Made by a program: the position numbers and the translations under genes. The notes beneath the pieces were generated by a model, which did no database searches, had not been told where the DNA came from, and worked only from the letters and a program-made list of their open reading frames with translations. DNA of 64,000 nt from Puniceicoccaceae bacterium. Lineage in GTDB: Bacteria > Verrucomicrobiota > Verrucomicrobiia > Opitutales > Coraliomargaritaceae. The stretch covers positions 1-64,000 of the forward strand of contig PBYS01000079.1 in NCBI GenBank assembly GCA_002729725.1, read 5' to 3'. Below, piece after piece: positions 53,480 to 63,425 of this stretch (its first letter is position 1; the number at the start of each line of letters is the position of its first letter).

Positions 53480-53496
53480 GGGCTCATAACAGGCCC

Positions 53497-53554
53497 GCGA
53501 AGGCAGGGATCTTCAGCGGGGGCAAGCGCCTCCGCTGAAGTGACCTGCCTTCGC
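53497..53554. repeat. Large two-step palindrome after mannitol dehydrogenase
   Basis: Outer arms GCGAAGGCAGG (53497-53507) and CCTGCCTTCGC (53544-53554) are perfect; inner arms CTTCAGCGG (53511-53519) and CCGCTGAAG (53532-53540) are perfect. A clear long hairpin without a T-run. It may be a mobile REP-like element or transcript-end structure. Confidence 0.9.
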
Positions 53555-53599
53555 AAAACTTGTATGAGATCGCGTAATTGCTAAAAGTACAGCCCACTC

Positions 53600-53628
53600 T
53601 TGACAGCCTCAGGCTAGCGATAGACGAT
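53600..53628 (+). promoter_or_regulatory. Candidate promoter of the leu leader
   Basis: A consensus -35 hexamer TTGACA (53600-53605) with a 17-bp gap to GACGAT (53623-53628), a weak -10. Transcription would begin about 53635, about 35 bp before the leader peptide start. Confidence 0.4.
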
Positions 53629-53670
53629 GTGAATCGAATGCAAATGACGACCCACAGAAATAGTCTCCTC

Positions 53671-53709
53671 ATGGGAGCACTTCTAATTCTACTCCCACTA
53701 CTCCCCTAG
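53671..53709 (+). CDS. leuL: Leucine-rich leader peptide before leuA
   Basis: A 12-codon frame, MGALLILLPLLP, with a TAG stop at 53707. Six of twelve residues are Leu, with codons CTT, CTA, CTA, CTC, CTA, CTC. Its place 149 bp upstream of leuA, with hairpins and a terminator between, is the layout of a leucine attenuator: ribosome stalling at Leu codons when charged leucyl-tRNA is scarce would let transcription reach leuA. No strong ribosome site is seen before the ATG (TAGTCTCCTC), which weakens the case a little. Confidence 0.65.
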   Translation: MGALLILLPLLP

Positions 53710-53731
53710 GGGGATTAGATTGACTCGTCTG

Positions 53732-53776
53732 CGGGCAGAAAGCCCGTATTTAAAATTCTTAGGAACTTCGCGTTCC
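53732..53776 (+). promoter_or_regulatory. Leader hairpins upstream of leuA
   Basis: CGGGC/GCCCG (53732-53746) followed by ATTTAAAA, and GGAAC/GTTCC (53762-53776). With the leader peptide upstream and the terminator downstream these are candidates for pause and antiterminator stems. Confidence 0.5.
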
Positions 53777-53781
53777 ACTCT

Positions 53782-53816
53782 GGTAAGCGTTCGACATAAA
53801 CGCTTCCGTTTTATTT
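53782..53816 (+). terminator. Attenuator terminator before leuA
   Basis: Stem AAGCGTT (53785-53791) / AACGCTT (53799-53805), lengthened by GG/CC with one bulged T, loop CGACATA, then CCGTTTTATTT. It ends about 40 bp before leuA, so it would stop leuA transcription unless antiterminated. Confidence 0.65.
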
Positions 53817-53857
53817 AAAACTGCATTCTATTTCGTATTTATTTAGCAAGGAGCCTC

Positions 53858-55543
53858 ATGCAAACTGGCAAGATCACAAAATATACTCCCTTTCAACAAA
53901 TTGATTTACCGGACCGTCAATGGCCGAGTAAAACAATTACGCACGCCCCCATATGGGCCAGTGTGGACCTGCGCGACGGCAATCAAGCACTCGCCACACC
54001 AATGAATGTGGATGAGAAACTCGAGATGTTTGAGCTCTTGGTGAGGATCGGCTTTAAAGAGATCGAAGTCGGCTTCCCCTCTGCGAGCGACACGGAGTTT
54101 AACTTCATCCGCCGCTTGGTGGACGAAAAGCGCATCCCCGAAGATGTAACTTTGCAGGTGTTGGTACAAGCGCGTGAGCACTTAATCCGCCGCACTTTCG
54201 AAAGCTTGCAGGGCGTCTCCAAGGCAATCGTCCATTTGTATAATTCAACTTCGCCCGTGCAGCGCCGCGTAACCTTTAATAAATCAAAGGAAGAGATTAA
54301 AGCGATTGCGATTGAAGGTACTCGCTTGGTAAAGAGCTTGGTCGAAACGATTCCAGGCACACAGATCCGCTTTCAGTATTCCCCCGAGAGCTTCTCTGAC
54401 ACCGAGGTCGACTACGCTTTAGAAGTCTGCGAAGCCGTCATGGCGGAATGGCAACCAACGGAGGACGATAAGATCATTCTTAATTTGCCCGCCACAGTCG
54501 AAGTGGCGACACCCAACATGCATGCGGACCAAATTGAATGGTTCTGTCGGCACTTGAAGGAGCGCAATAAGGCGATAATCAGCTTACACACCCATAACGA
54601 TCGTGGTACCGGCGTCGCTGCGACGGAGCTCGGCTTATTGGCTGGAGCTGATCGGGTCGAAGGCACCCTCTTCGGCAACGGCGAGCGCACAGGCAACTTG
54701 GATATCGTAACGGTGGCCTTAAACCTCTACACACAAGGTGTCGATCCATTGCTCGACTTCTCTCAATTGGAGCACATTCGCTCGGTCTATGAACGCATCA
54801 CTCGCATGACCGTACACGACCGCCATCCTTACGCAGGTGACTTAGTCTTTACCGCATTTTCTGGCTCACACCAAGATGCGATCAAGAAGGGCATGGACTT
54901 GCGCGCCACCACAGATACGGACGGCATTCGCTGGGAGGTGCCCTACTTGGCGATCGACCCCGCAGACATCGGACGCGATTACGAAGCGATCATTCGCATC
55001 AATAGCCAAAGCGGTAAAGGAGGTGTCGCCTACATTTTGGAGCGCGACTTTGGACTCGAATTGCCAAAAGCAATGCACCCCGACGTGGGCTTGACCATCA
55101 ACAATCAAGCTGACCAAGGCAGCCGCGAACTCGCGCCACAAGAAGTGCACGAGGTCTTTATGCAGCAGTATGTGAATCTTAGCACCCCCTTGCAATTACT
55201 CTCCATCGAACGCGAAGACTTCACCAAAACGGGCGAGGTCAAAGTCGAAGCCGACATCTGCATCGATGGCGAAAAAATGTTAGTCACGGGCACCGGCAAC
55301 GGACCGATTAGCGCATTCGTAAATGCACTCCACTTGAAGGGGCGCAAAGACTTCAAACTCATCGACTATCGTCAGCACTCGATTGGTGGGGGCTCCAAGA
55401 CCAAGGCGGCCGCCTACATACAGATCAAAAATGACGATGGCTCCATCAGCTTCGGCTGTGGTATCAATGCAAACATCGAGTTGGCCGGGCTTCACGCCTT
55501 AGTCAGCGCCTTCAATCGCGCACACCCAGCGCGCTCAGAATAA
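53858..55543 (+). CDS. leuA: 2-isopropylmalate synthase
   Basis: A 561-residue enzyme for the first step of leucine synthesis, condensing 2-oxoisovalerate and acetyl-CoA. The TIM barrel has VDLRDGNQAL with metal ligand Asp, the SLHTHNDRGTGVAATELGL metal-His motif, and GERTGNLDIV. The C-terminal regulatory domain (about 420-560) carries leucine feedback inhibition. The longer type resembles LeuA2 of actinobacteria and yeast. It is preceded by the ribosome site AAGGAG and an attenuator. Its 3' end overlaps the convergent histidine kinase gene by 32 bp. Confidence 0.93.
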   Translation: MQTGKITKYTPFQQIDLPDRQWPSKTITHAPIWASVDLRDGNQALATPMNVDEKLEMFELLVRIGFKEIEVGFPSASDTEFNFIRRLVDEKRIPEDVTLQVLVQAREHLIRRTFESLQGVSKAIVHLYNSTSPVQRRVTFNKSKEEIKAIAIEGTRLVKSLVETIPGTQIRFQYSPESFSDTEVDYALEVCEAVMAEWQPTEDDKIILNLPATVEVATPNMHADQIEWFCRHLKERNKAIISLHTHNDRGTGVAATELGLLAGADRVEGTLFGNGERTGNLDIVTVALNLYTQGVDPLLDFSQLEHIRSVYERITRMTVHDRHPYAGDLVFTAFSGSHQDAIKKGMDLRATTDTDGIRWEVPYLAIDPADIGRDYEAIIRINSQSGKGGVAYILERDFGLELPKAMHPDVGLTINNQADQGSRELAPQEVHEVFMQQYVNLSTPLQLLSIEREDFTKTGEVKVEADICIDGEKMLVTGTGNGPISAFVNALHLKGRKDFKLIDYRQHSIGGGSKTKAAAYIQIKNDDGSISFGCGINANIELAGLHALVSAFNRAHPARSE

Positions 55544-57911
55544 CATCACTGATCACCTGCGGCCTCAGTTTGCACTGCACCACATCGTGCATGCCGCTGA
55601 GGCGGCAGCGATCTTTGGAAATCTTTTGCTCCACAGGTCCACAGCCGATAATGAAATCCGGCTTTATACTATTAGGAGCAGCAGATACTTTCCTAGCAAG
55701 CTCCAGCGCTTCTAGTTCATCTTCCATCCAGATGAACATGATGTTGTAATGTCTACGGCGATACGAATGACCACTCAAATCATAATCTTCAGCGGCATGG
55801 GGCGTATAGCCTAATTGACGGCAAGATGCGGTGATCGCCCGTGTAGCCTCTTCTGGGCCGACCACTAGGATATCACAAGGGTGCATCCCGGCAATACGCT
55901 CCACAGGTTCGAAGGGCGACCGAGTCACCCCCTCAAGTGGAGGATGATCGGAGATTAACTTCGTGCGTACAACAAAGGCAAAAGTGGCCCCGGCTCCAGC
56001 TTCGCTCTCAACCCAGATACACCCACCCATTGCATTAACCAGTCGCTTGCAGATCACTAAGCCTAAGCCAGTACCGCCGTATTTACGAGTGGTCGATGCA
56101 TCCACTTGGCTAAATGCTTCAAACAAAACATGCTGTCTGTCTTCAGGGATACCGATCCCAGTATCTTGGACTCGAACTTCAAGGTAACCGTGCTCTGGGT
56201 GATCCAAATAACCAATCGGCTCCAACGGATCGGGACGGTGCGCGGCATCAATGTCTTCCAGTCTAACTGAGCGAACCGTGACATGGACTTCTCCCTCATC
56301 TGTGAACTTAAGAGCATTCGACAATAAGTTTTGTACCACCTGTCGTAAACGCTCCATGTCCCCCGCCGCAAACTCAGATAACTGCTCCGAGAGCTGCAGC
56401 GAAATTTCGACATTCTTCTCAGCAGCACGCGCTTTAAACAATTTAACGCAATCTTCAAAACAAAGCAGCAAAGGAAACTCCTGCACCTCCAATTCCAGTC
56501 GCCCCGCTTCGATTTTGGAAAAATCTAGAATATCATTTACCAACAATAACAGCCCTCTCCCACTGGAATGTATCGTCTGAGCCAGATCTAATGATTCCGC
56601 CTCTAGTTCACTTTCCGTTAACAAACTAGACAAGCCGATGATAGCATTTAGAGGAGTTCGAATCTCATGCGAAATCGTAGCAATAAATTGACTCTTAATG
56701 CGATTCCCCAACTCAGCGCGCTCCTTCGCTTGCTGCAGCTCAAGCTCTGCTTGCTTTTGATCGGTGATATCCTGCATCGTGCCCATTACCCGACCTGGAG
56801 AGCCATCCACCTCAAATTCGGTGATACGTACACTATCCTGCATCCACACATACTGCTGCTGTGCATTGCGAATCCGATAATCTACACGTAAGGAGCCGTC
56901 ACCTTTCTTGTAGAAATCTTGATACAACTCGCACACACGAGAGCGATCATCTGGATGCAAGCGCTTCTCCCAAATTTCGAGCGGAGAATCTCCGGCGACA
57001 TGTTCGACCCCGAGCAGGTGATACCAGTTCTCATCACAATTAACCTGCTTTGTTTTCAAATTCTCATCCCAGAACCCCATCCGTGCATTATTCAGAGCGA
57101 GATGAAGATTTTGTTCACTCTGCTGCATCTTCTTCTCATACAAGCGCAAGGCAGTTTCATCGATTAATAGTGATAGCGTGCCAAAGTCATCCTCTTGATC
57201 CACCAACATACGCAAAGTGAGCAAAGTCATACTCAGCTCCTTTCCACGCGCGTCCGTCAACTCAATGGACTGATAACGCACAGCCGAATCCTCTGCATCC
57301 AAGACCTCGGAAACTAACTGATTCCATTCATCCCCCAGATCCACGGGTGGTTCAGTGCTACCTGAGCTAAAGATTTCTTGGGCACTCAAAGGTGAGAATT
57401 CCGCCCACCGTTCGTTCACAAACAAACTACGTCCATCTCGAGCGCGCACCCAAATGCCAATCGGCAGAGCATCAAATATCTTATAAAGTAAATTTTGTCG
57501 CTGTGCCGAATGATCAACCGTGCGCTGTCGTACTCCCACGGCAAATGCGGCGACACATGCAAATGCAGCCAGTAATAAGCTAAAACCCACCATGAGAAAA
57601 ATGCCGTCAAACTTAGAGAGCGACGCAAACACGCCTAACTCCATGAAAAAAGCTATGCCCCCGATCAAAAGAAGTAAGGCCAAAGATGTAATAGCACCTA
57701 CTAACTGAAATAATAAACCAGCCACAACAGCCAAACCAAGCACGAGCGGAAAGAGTAATAAGCCCCCAACAGCCCCTCCCTGAGGAAACGCCAAAGCACT
57801 CATTAATGCCAATACCAGTAGCGTGTAAATTCCCAGCTCCATACGCCGCCCGAACAGGTTCAGGTATCCTGCCTTACGATTAGCCTTTGACTGCTTCAAC
57901 TGAGAATTCAT
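55512..57911 (-). CDS. Membrane hybrid histidine kinase with degenerate receiver
   Basis: 799 residues from MNSQLKQ (an ATG at 57980 is less likely). Four to five membrane helices (about 25-130) are followed by two PAS-like sensory domains (about 138-255 and 268-385), a HisKA domain with FIATISHEIRTPLNAIIGL (phospho-His about 415), and a HATPase domain: QNLLSNALKFTDEG, DTGIGIPEDR, GGTGLGLVICKRLV. The C-terminal receiver-like domain (about 675-799) keeps an acidic start (DILVVGPEEAT) and a CKLRP segment, but the phospho-acceptor position reads NIMFIWMEDE with no Asp, so it should not be phosphorylated. The signal is unknown. Confidence 0.85.
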   Translation of the reverse strand: MNSQLKQSKANRKAGYLNLFGRRMELGIYTLLVLALMSALAFPQGGAVGGLLLFPLVLGLAVVAGLLFQLVGAITSLALLLLIGGIAFFMELGVFASLSKFDGIFLMVGFSLLLAAFACVAAFAVGVRQRTVDHSAQRQNLLYKIFDALPIGIWVRARDGRSLFVNERWAEFSPLSAQEIFSSGSTEPPVDLGDEWNQLVSEVLDAEDSAVRYQSIELTDARGKELSMTLLTLRMLVDQEDDFGTLSLLIDETALRLYEKKMQQSEQNLHLALNNARMGFWDENLKTKQVNCDENWYHLLGVEHVAGDSPLEIWEKRLHPDDRSRVCELYQDFYKKGDGSLRVDYRIRNAQQQYVWMQDSVRITEFEVDGSPGRVMGTMQDITDQKQAELELQQAKERAELGNRIKSQFIATISHEIRTPLNAIIGLSSLLTESELEAESLDLAQTIHSSGRGLLLLVNDILDFSKIEAGRLELEVQEFPLLLCFEDCVKLFKARAAEKNVEISLQLSEQLSEFAAGDMERLRQVVQNLLSNALKFTDEGEVHVTVRSVRLEDIDAAHRPDPLEPIGYLDHPEHGYLEVRVQDTGIGIPEDRQHVLFEAFSQVDASTTRKYGGTGLGLVICKRLVNAMGGCIWVESEAGAGATFAFVVRTKLISDHPPLEGVTRSPFEPVERIAGMHPCDILVVGPEEATRAITASCRQLGYTPHAAEDYDLSGHSYRRRHYNIMFIWMEDELEALELARKVSAAPNSIKPDFIIGCGPVEQKISKDRCRLSGMHDVVQCKLRPQVISDVILSALGVRD

Positions 57912-58040
57912 GCGCAGCGCACACATTGCAAAGCTTATTGCCACACAGCAAGCCTTATAGGCGCTAGGCAAATCACGCATTGTTTACTGCCTAAACAGAC
58001 TGAACTAAACGGTCATACAGGCGATACGCCCACAACAAGA

Positions 58041-59471
58041 CTACGAATTCGCCAACACATCCAGTAAAGCGCGTAACTTCATCTCCGTCTCGCGCATTTC
58101 CTTATCCGGGTCCGAGCCTTTCACGATGCCTGCGCCCGCGTAAAGGCGAGCCAACTTGCCATCAATCAATGCCGAACGAATACCAACAATCATCTCTCCC
58201 TCATTGAGATGATTAAACCAGCCGACCACGCCCGCATAAAGCCCGCGCTGCATCTGCTCCAGCTCCGCAATGCAGGGAACCGCTTGCTCACGCGGCGACC
58301 CGCCGACCGCAGGCGTGGGATGCATCTCTGGCAAAATATCCAGCAAATGCACCGACTCGCCGACTTCCGCCTGAATACGGGTGCGCAGGTGCTGCACATT
58401 GGCCAGCAGCAACAATTGCGGTTGCGGCTCCGCGATACCAGTCACGCCCACCCGCTCCAAACGCCGCAAGATCGAATCTCGCACACAGATGTGCTCGTGC
58501 AAATCTTTCTCACTCTCCAGTAAGTCGCGCGCATGCTTGGCATCTTCGCCCGCGCTCTGCCCACGCGGCGCAGAGCCAGCAATCGCCTCCGTCAGCAAAT
58601 GCCCATTGCGAATCTGTAGTAAACGCTCCGGCGTAGCTCCGATAAAGCTGCGCGCATCCCCGCCGGCAAAAGAAAAAGTGAAACAGCCCGCAAAGCGCTC
58701 CCGCAGTCGATTCAAAGTGTCCAGCGGCTGCCACGGCCGATCCGCTTCCAATTCAATGCCGCGTGCCAAAACAATTTTCTCATAGCTGCCCTGCTCGATC
58801 TCCGAAAGTGCGCGCGCCACTGCCTGCGGATACACCCCCGGTGCCAGCTCACGGCGAGACTCCACCTGTGGCAAAGAACTGCCCGCCTGCAAAGCCGACT
58901 CGGGCAAATAATCAAAGGCCCCAAACTTGCGATAGGCCCCCCAAACACGCATGACCAAACTATCAATGTCGGTGTCGGCCTCGACCTTCAGATTGGCCAC
59001 CGCACCGTATTTCCCCTTCGAGCGCGACACTTGCCAGCGCGGCAAAAACACCGTCGCCGCCGGAAAAGACGCGCCTTCGCTGACCGAATCATCAAAGGTA
59101 AACGCGGTAAAGAAGTGCGGCCCGGTGAAGGCCTCGCTCAGGTCACCGACTGCAATGGTATTTTCCAGGACCTCCTGGGCAAAGGCCTTGACCGAGGCAA
59201 ATCGCTGACTGCCATCGAAGCGCGCTTGCACCACCGCCTCCGCCGCAGCCACTGCTTCATCGTCGCTGGCTCGCTCGATATAGCAGTGCAACTCGTCTGG
59301 CTCATAGATCGACTGCAAGACCGCCAACGGCGCAATGTGCTTCACCGCCAAAGAGATACTGGCTATCTGGTAGTGTCCCTTAGCGCGTGCCGCCTCACGA
59401 CAGCCCTCTAGGAATTGACGCAGTGCACCCTCATCACGTTCAGGCAACATACTGGAGGGAATAATCTGCAT
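58041..59471 (-). CDS. menF: Isochorismate synthase
   Basis: A 476-residue chorismate-utilising enzyme from [10 protein letters not shown] (59471; an upstream ATG at 59513 is possible but its first residues look like non-coding). The C-terminal chorismate-binding core is full: [79 protein letters not shown] and [16 protein letters not shown]. This fits MenF/EntC rather than TrpE/PabB. It would begin menaquinone synthesis; no other men genes are near. Confidence 0.85.
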   Translation of the reverse strand: MQIIPSSMLPERDEGALRQFLEGCREAARAKGHYQIASISLAVKHIAPLAVLQSIYEPDELHCYIERASDDEAVAAAEAVVQARFDGSQRFASVKAFAQEVLENTIAVGDLSEAFTGPHFFTAFTFDDSVSEGASFPAATVFLPRWQVSRSKGKYGAVANLKVEADTDIDSLVMRVWGAYRKFGAFDYLPESALQAGSSLPQVESRRELAPGVYPQAVARALSEIEQGSYEKIVLARGIELEADRPWQPLDTLNRLRERFAGCFTFSFAGGDARSFIGATPERLLQIRNGHLLTEAIAGSAPRGQSAGEDAKHARDLLESEKDLHEHICVRDSILRRLERVGVTGIAEPQPQLLLLANVQHLRTRIQAEVGESVHLLDILPEMHPTPAVGGSPREQAVPCIAELEQMQRGLYAGVVGWFNHLNEGEMIVGIRSALIDGKLARLYAGAGIVKGSDPDKEMRETEMKLRALLDVLANS

Positions 59472-59809
59472 TCGAGCGAGAAAAACCAAGATGCCCGAAA
59501 CCGCAACCAACAAAGCGGAGGCTTTTACTTCGGAACCGATCCCTTAAATTTGAATGCCAATAAATGTGGAGCCACACCCACCAGTATTGCAAAATGAAGC
59601 GATCATTAGCCTTCAAACATTGCCAATTGCAAATCGAATGTGGCTGCTGCATGCCGCACTAAAAGCAGTAAAAGCCCATACAACTGGACATAAAGCAGTT
59701 ACGAAGCACCTCTGCATTTAACTCATGCGCTTGGCATAGCCCGTGCACATTCTGTGCGGTCCGCTCACGCCACGCCGCGTGATTATATAACCTCAAAGAG
59801 TCAGCCACT
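59472..59809. other. Divergent non-coding gap
   Basis: About 340 bases between menF and the SDR gene. No hairpin, repeat or RNA gene that I can support; promoters for both genes must lie here. Confidence 0.4.
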
Positions 59810-60709
59810 ATGAAGTTAAACCAAAAACCAAATCGCCCCAACCCGCTGTATATCGGAGCACGTCCGCCTTTTGATGGTAAATCAGCTGCTGGAGCAGGCG
59901 ACGCAAGCGACGAACTAAATCCTCCAGCAGATCATGGAGAACAAAGCTATAAAGGCCACCAGCAATTATCAGGCTGCGTCGCACTAGTCATAGGAGGTGA
60001 CAGTGGAATCGGCAGAGCCATCGCACTTGCCTATGCACGCGAAGGAGCGGATGTCGCATTCACATACCACAAAAACCAAAGCGATGCAGAGAGCACGCAA
60101 CAACTCTTACAACAAGAGGCTGGCGTGCGAACCTGCGCCTATCAACTCGACCAAAGTAAAGCCGAACACTGCAAGCAACTGCTACAACAAGTAAACAGTG
60201 AATTCGGAAGACTGGACATTCTAGTCAACAACGCAGCGACGCAAACAACCTATCAAACTGCTGATGCAATCGATATAGAAGAATTCGAGAATACCTTTAA
60301 AATCAATGCATTCGGAACATTCTATCTGTGTAAATATGCCTTAGATATAATTCAGGAAAGTGGCTGTATTATTAACACAGCATCCATACAAAGCTTTGAT
60401 CCCTCAGCCTATTTGCTCCCTTACGCAGCGACTAAGGCGGCAATCGCGAGTATGACAAAATCGTTCGCATCATTTGCGATCCATAAAGGGATACGTGTCA
60501 ACGCCGTGGCACCTGGCCCGGTATGGACACCCCTCATTCCAAATACCATGCCGGAGGATAAAATAGAAAACTTTGGCTCGAACACCCTGCTTGGAAGACC
60601 CGCGCAGCCTTCAGAACTAGCGCACGCCTATGTATTTCTAGCGTCGCCGCAGGCCAGTTATATCACAGGGGAAATTTATCCCGTAACCGGGGGCCGCCAA
60701 CAAATCTAG
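59810..60709 (+). CDS. SDR oxidoreductase, general-stress type
   Basis: A 299-residue short-chain dehydrogenase with an N-terminal extension (about 1-50: RPPFDGKSAAGAGDASDE) like the YghA/YdaD stress-protein branch. The cofactor loop is ALVIGGDSGIGRAIA; NNAATQ, the catalytic Ser in INTASIQS and YAATKAAI (Tyr-x3-Lys) are present, ending TGEIYPVTGGRQ. The substrate is unknown. It is followed by a YciE-like gene, a pairing often seen in stress regulons. Confidence 0.88.
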   Translation: MKLNQKPNRPNPLYIGARPPFDGKSAAGAGDASDELNPPADHGEQSYKGHQQLSGCVALVIGGDSGIGRAIALAYAREGADVAFTYHKNQSDAESTQQLLQQEAGVRTCAYQLDQSKAEHCKQLLQQVNSEFGRLDILVNNAATQTTYQTADAIDIEEFENTFKINAFGTFYLCKYALDIIQESGCIINTASIQSFDPSAYLLPYAATKAAIASMTKSFASFAIHKGIRVNAVAPGPVWTPLIPNTMPEDKIENFGSNTLLGRPAQPSELAHAYVFLASPQASYITGEIYPVTGGRQQI

Positions 60710-60747
60710 CGCAGCTGCACTCGCGTTGAATTCCCTATATTCTGCCC

Positions 60748-60766
60748 GGTTGGCGAGCTGCCAACC
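60748..60766 (+). terminator. Hairpin between SDR and YciE-like genes
   Basis: GGTTGGC (60748-60754) pairs with GCCAACC (60760-60766) around GAGCT, followed by CGAAAAT. The T-tract is missing on the plus strand, so termination is uncertain. Confidence 0.4.
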
Positions 60767-60813
60767 CGAAAATACAACCCAAACAAACAGAAAGAAAAAC
60801 GATGATAACGACC

Positions 60814-61305
60814 ATGAAAGACCTACTCGTGGAACAAATCCGCGATCTCTATGACGCCGAAAATCGGATCACCGCCGCGCTGCCTAAGATGGAAGCCGCC
60901 GCACACAACAATGATTTAAAACAAGCATTCCAATCGCATCTGAGCGAAACCAGAAATCAGGTCGATCGCTTAGTTGAAATAAGTAACATTCTAGGAATTT
61001 CACCTGATGGTGAAACCTGTGAAGCCACCAAAGGACTCATTCGCGAAGGTGAAGAACTCATCCCCAAGCTATCGGATCCGGATGTGGGCGATGCCGCGCT
61101 CATCGCGGCAGCTCAGCGCATCGAGCATTATGAAATCGCAAGCTATGGTTCCGCAGCCACCTTCGCCACTTGCATCGGTGAAAGTCGCATAGCGGAATTG
61201 CTGGGGCAAACTCTAGCAGAAGAAAAGGAAGCCGACAGCAAGTTGCAAAAAATCGCCAAAGGAGGCATTTTCTCATCTGGAATCAATAAAGAAGCGACTC
61301 AATAA
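60814..61305 (+). CDS. YciE/YciF-type ferritin-like protein (DUF892)
   Basis: A 163-residue four-helix bundle from MKDLLVEQIRDLYDAENRI (an in-frame ATG at 60802 is four codons upstream). The pattern LYDAENRITAALPKM, HLSETRNQVDRL, AAQRIEHYEIASYGSAA and LAEEKEADSKL contains the Glu and His residues of the di-metal site in DUF892. These proteins are linked to stress response. It is 92 bp after the SDR gene and ends before a strong terminator. Confidence 0.85.
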   Translation: MKDLLVEQIRDLYDAENRITAALPKMEAAAHNNDLKQAFQSHLSETRNQVDRLVEISNILGISPDGETCEATKGLIREGEELIPKLSDPDVGDAALIAAAQRIEHYEIASYGSAATFATCIGESRIAELLGQTLAEEKEADSKLQKIAKGGIFSSGINKEATQ

Positions 61306-61330
61306 GCAGCTGCAACTTGTGCACCTAAAT

Positions 61331-61358
61331 GAGCCCGTCGGCCATTGCCGACGGGCTC
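61331..61358 (+). terminator. Intrinsic terminator after YciE-like gene
   Basis: A perfect 12-bp stem GAGCCCGTCGGC / GCCGACGGGCTC with a CATT loop, followed by ATTTTCTG. An ATG at 61329 opens a frame through this terminator; it is not the start of the helicase. Confidence 0.93.
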
Positions 61359-61398
61359 ATTTTCTGTACATTATTTTCCATTTGCGCTGGGCGGGCCC

Positions 61399-61432
61399 CA
61401 CTTCACACTTGCCGCTCACACTTCACACTTTC
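61399..61432 (+). repeat. Heptanucleotide array upstream of helicase
   Basis: Units CACTTCA, CACTTGC, CGCTCA (one base short), CACTTCA, CACTTTC, ending one base before the ATG at 61434. Another unit type in the same position as elsewhere. Confidence 0.7.
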
Positions 61433-61433
61433 C

Positions 61434-63410
61434 ATGCAAGCACCACTCCCTCCCATCGATTTCAAAGCTGAACTAAACGACGAACAATATGCCGCCGTTA
61501 CCTCTGAGCCAGGCCCGGCCTTGGTGCTCGCTGGCGCAGGCTCAGGAAAGACCCGCACCCTCACCTATCGAGTGGCTTACTTGCTGCACCAAGGCGTGCA
61601 ACCCCACGAAATCCTACTGCTCACATTTACCAACAAAGCCTCACGCGAAATGCTGGAACGGGTGGAAGAGCTCACGGGCATCAATGGGCGCCAGCTCTGG
61701 GGCGGCACCTTCCACAGCATCGCTCAACGCATCCTGCGCGTACACGGCGATCTGGTCGGCCTCCAGCGTAACTATACGATACTCGATCAAGGCGAAGCGG
61801 AAGCGATTCTAAAAAACGTCATTCAGACACTGGATTCCAAATTCATCAAAACCAAGAACAACCCCAAGCCCAAAGTGGTCGCGGACATGATCAGTTACGC
61901 GCGCAACACCTGCCGCGAACCACGCGAAGAGGCTGATGAGCGCTACCCCTTCCTCGACGGCATGGCCGACAAGGTCGATAAATTCTACAAGGCCTATAAG
62001 CAGGCCAAACTGGATCAACAAGTGGTCGATTACGATGACCTCTTGGAATACTTCCTCAAACTACTGCGCGAGCAAACCGAGATTCGCGAACAGTATCAAG
62101 CGCGCTTTAAACACATCCTGGTCGACGAATTCCAAGACACCAATCGCCTGCAGTCTGACATCGTGGATCAACTCGCTGGCCATCACCAAGTGATGGCCGT
62201 CGGCGACGACGCACAGTGCATCTACACCTGGCGCGGCGCCGACTTCGATAACATCATGCAATTCGAAGAGCGCCACCCCGGTGCCGAAATCCACAAAATC
62301 GAAACCAACTACCGCAGCTCGCCCGAGATCTTGGGCTTTGCCAATGCCGTACTGGCATCACAACCGAGCGGCCTTGGATTCTCCAAAGAGCTGCGCGCCA
62401 TCAAACCCTCACGCGAACGCCCCTACTTTGTGCCCGTCATGGACACACGCGGTCAGGCTAAATTTATTATCGAGCGCATCGAGGGGCTGGTCGACGAGGG
62501 ACGCAACCTCTCCGATATCGCCATCCTTTACCGCGCCCACTTTCAGGCAATGGACCTGCAAATGGAGCTCACACGTCTCAATATCGATTACCAGATCACA
62601 AGTGGCGTGCGCTTCTTCGAACAAGCCCACATCAAAGACTTCACTGCGCAGCTGCGCTTCGCCTCCAACCCGGCCGACGTATCCGCCTTTGCTCGCTTCA
62701 CCTGCCTACTGCCCAAGGTCGGCCCCAAGACCGCGGAGCGTATCCATAAATTCACCCGCGAGCGGGCCGCTAAACTAGAGAAGAACTTCTGCGATGTACT
62801 GGTCTCGCCTGAAGTGCTCAAAAAAGTGCCCGCCGACGCTAAAGAAGAATGGCCCTCGCTCGCCGAAACCATCCGCGAAGTATCCGCGGCCCTCACCGAG
62901 CGGGCTCCAGATGAAATCATTCAACTGGCCCTTGACGGTTGGTATAGCAGCTACATCCGTGAGATCTATCCCAACTGGACTGACCGCGCCGATGACTTAC
63001 AGAGCTTGGTTAGTTTCGCCAACCGCTTTGAAACGATGGAGGAACTGCTGGCACAACTGGTTCTGCTCGCCTCCGAGAGCAACGAGCGCAGCCCCGAAGA
63101 ACAACAAAACTGCTTGCGATTGACCACGATCCACCAAGCCAAAGGCCTCGAATTTCCCGTCGTCTTTGTCATCGGACTCGCCGACGGCACCTTCCCACTC
63201 AAGCGCACCATCGACGCAGGCGACCTGGAAGAAGAGCGCCGACTCTTTTACGTAGCCGTCACTCGCGCGGAAGAAGAACTCTATATGAGCTACCCGATGC
63301 TCAACAACCAAGGCAATCAAGTCATGCGTCTTAACCCCAGTCGCTTCATTCAGGAAATCGATCCCAGCCGCTACGAGACACTTAGAGTCGCTCCCACGCG
63401 GCGCTATTAA
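61434..63410 (+). CDS. UvrD/Rep-type DNA helicase
   Basis: A 658-residue superfamily 1A helicase from [10 protein letters not shown]; an ATG at 61329 starts in a terminator and is rejected. Motif [10 protein letters not shown], Walker [15 protein letters not shown], motif Ia [13 protein letters not shown], motif [10 protein letters not shown], motif [16 protein letters not shown], motif [11 protein letters not shown], motif [16 protein letters not shown] and motif [19 protein letters not shown]. The length is near Rep/PcrA. It acts in repair or replication restart. The C-terminus is short and lacks the usual tail. Confidence 0.9.
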   Translation: MQAPLPPIDFKAELNDEQYAAVTSEPGPALVLAGAGSGKTRTLTYRVAYLLHQGVQPHEILLLTFTNKASREMLERVEELTGINGRQLWGGTFHSIAQRILRVHGDLVGLQRNYTILDQGEAEAILKNVIQTLDSKFIKTKNNPKPKVVADMISYARNTCREPREEADERYPFLDGMADKVDKFYKAYKQAKLDQQVVDYDDLLEYFLKLLREQTEIREQYQARFKHILVDEFQDTNRLQSDIVDQLAGHHQVMAVGDDAQCIYTWRGADFDNIMQFEERHPGAEIHKIETNYRSSPEILGFANAVLASQPSGLGFSKELRAIKPSRERPYFVPVMDTRGQAKFIIERIEGLVDEGRNLSDIAILYRAHFQAMDLQMELTRLNIDYQITSGVRFFEQAHIKDFTAQLRFASNPADVSAFARFTCLLPKVGPKTAERIHKFTRERAAKLEKNFCDVLVSPEVLKKVPADAKEEWPSLAETIREVSAALTERAPDEIIQLALDGWYSSYIREIYPNWTDRADDLQSLVSFANRFETMEELLAQLVLLASESNERSPEEQQNCLRLTTIHQAKGLEFPVVFVIGLADGTFPLKRTIDAGDLEEERRLFYVAVTRAEEELYMSYPMLNNQGNQVMRLNPSRFIQEIDPSRYETLRVAPTRRY

Positions 63411-63425
63411 TCCGCCACGCCACGA

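Noticed and set aside
61329-61433. N-terminal extension of the helicase from ATG 61329
   Set aside because: The ATG lies at the base of a perfect terminator hairpin and the extension translates the terminator and repeat array.
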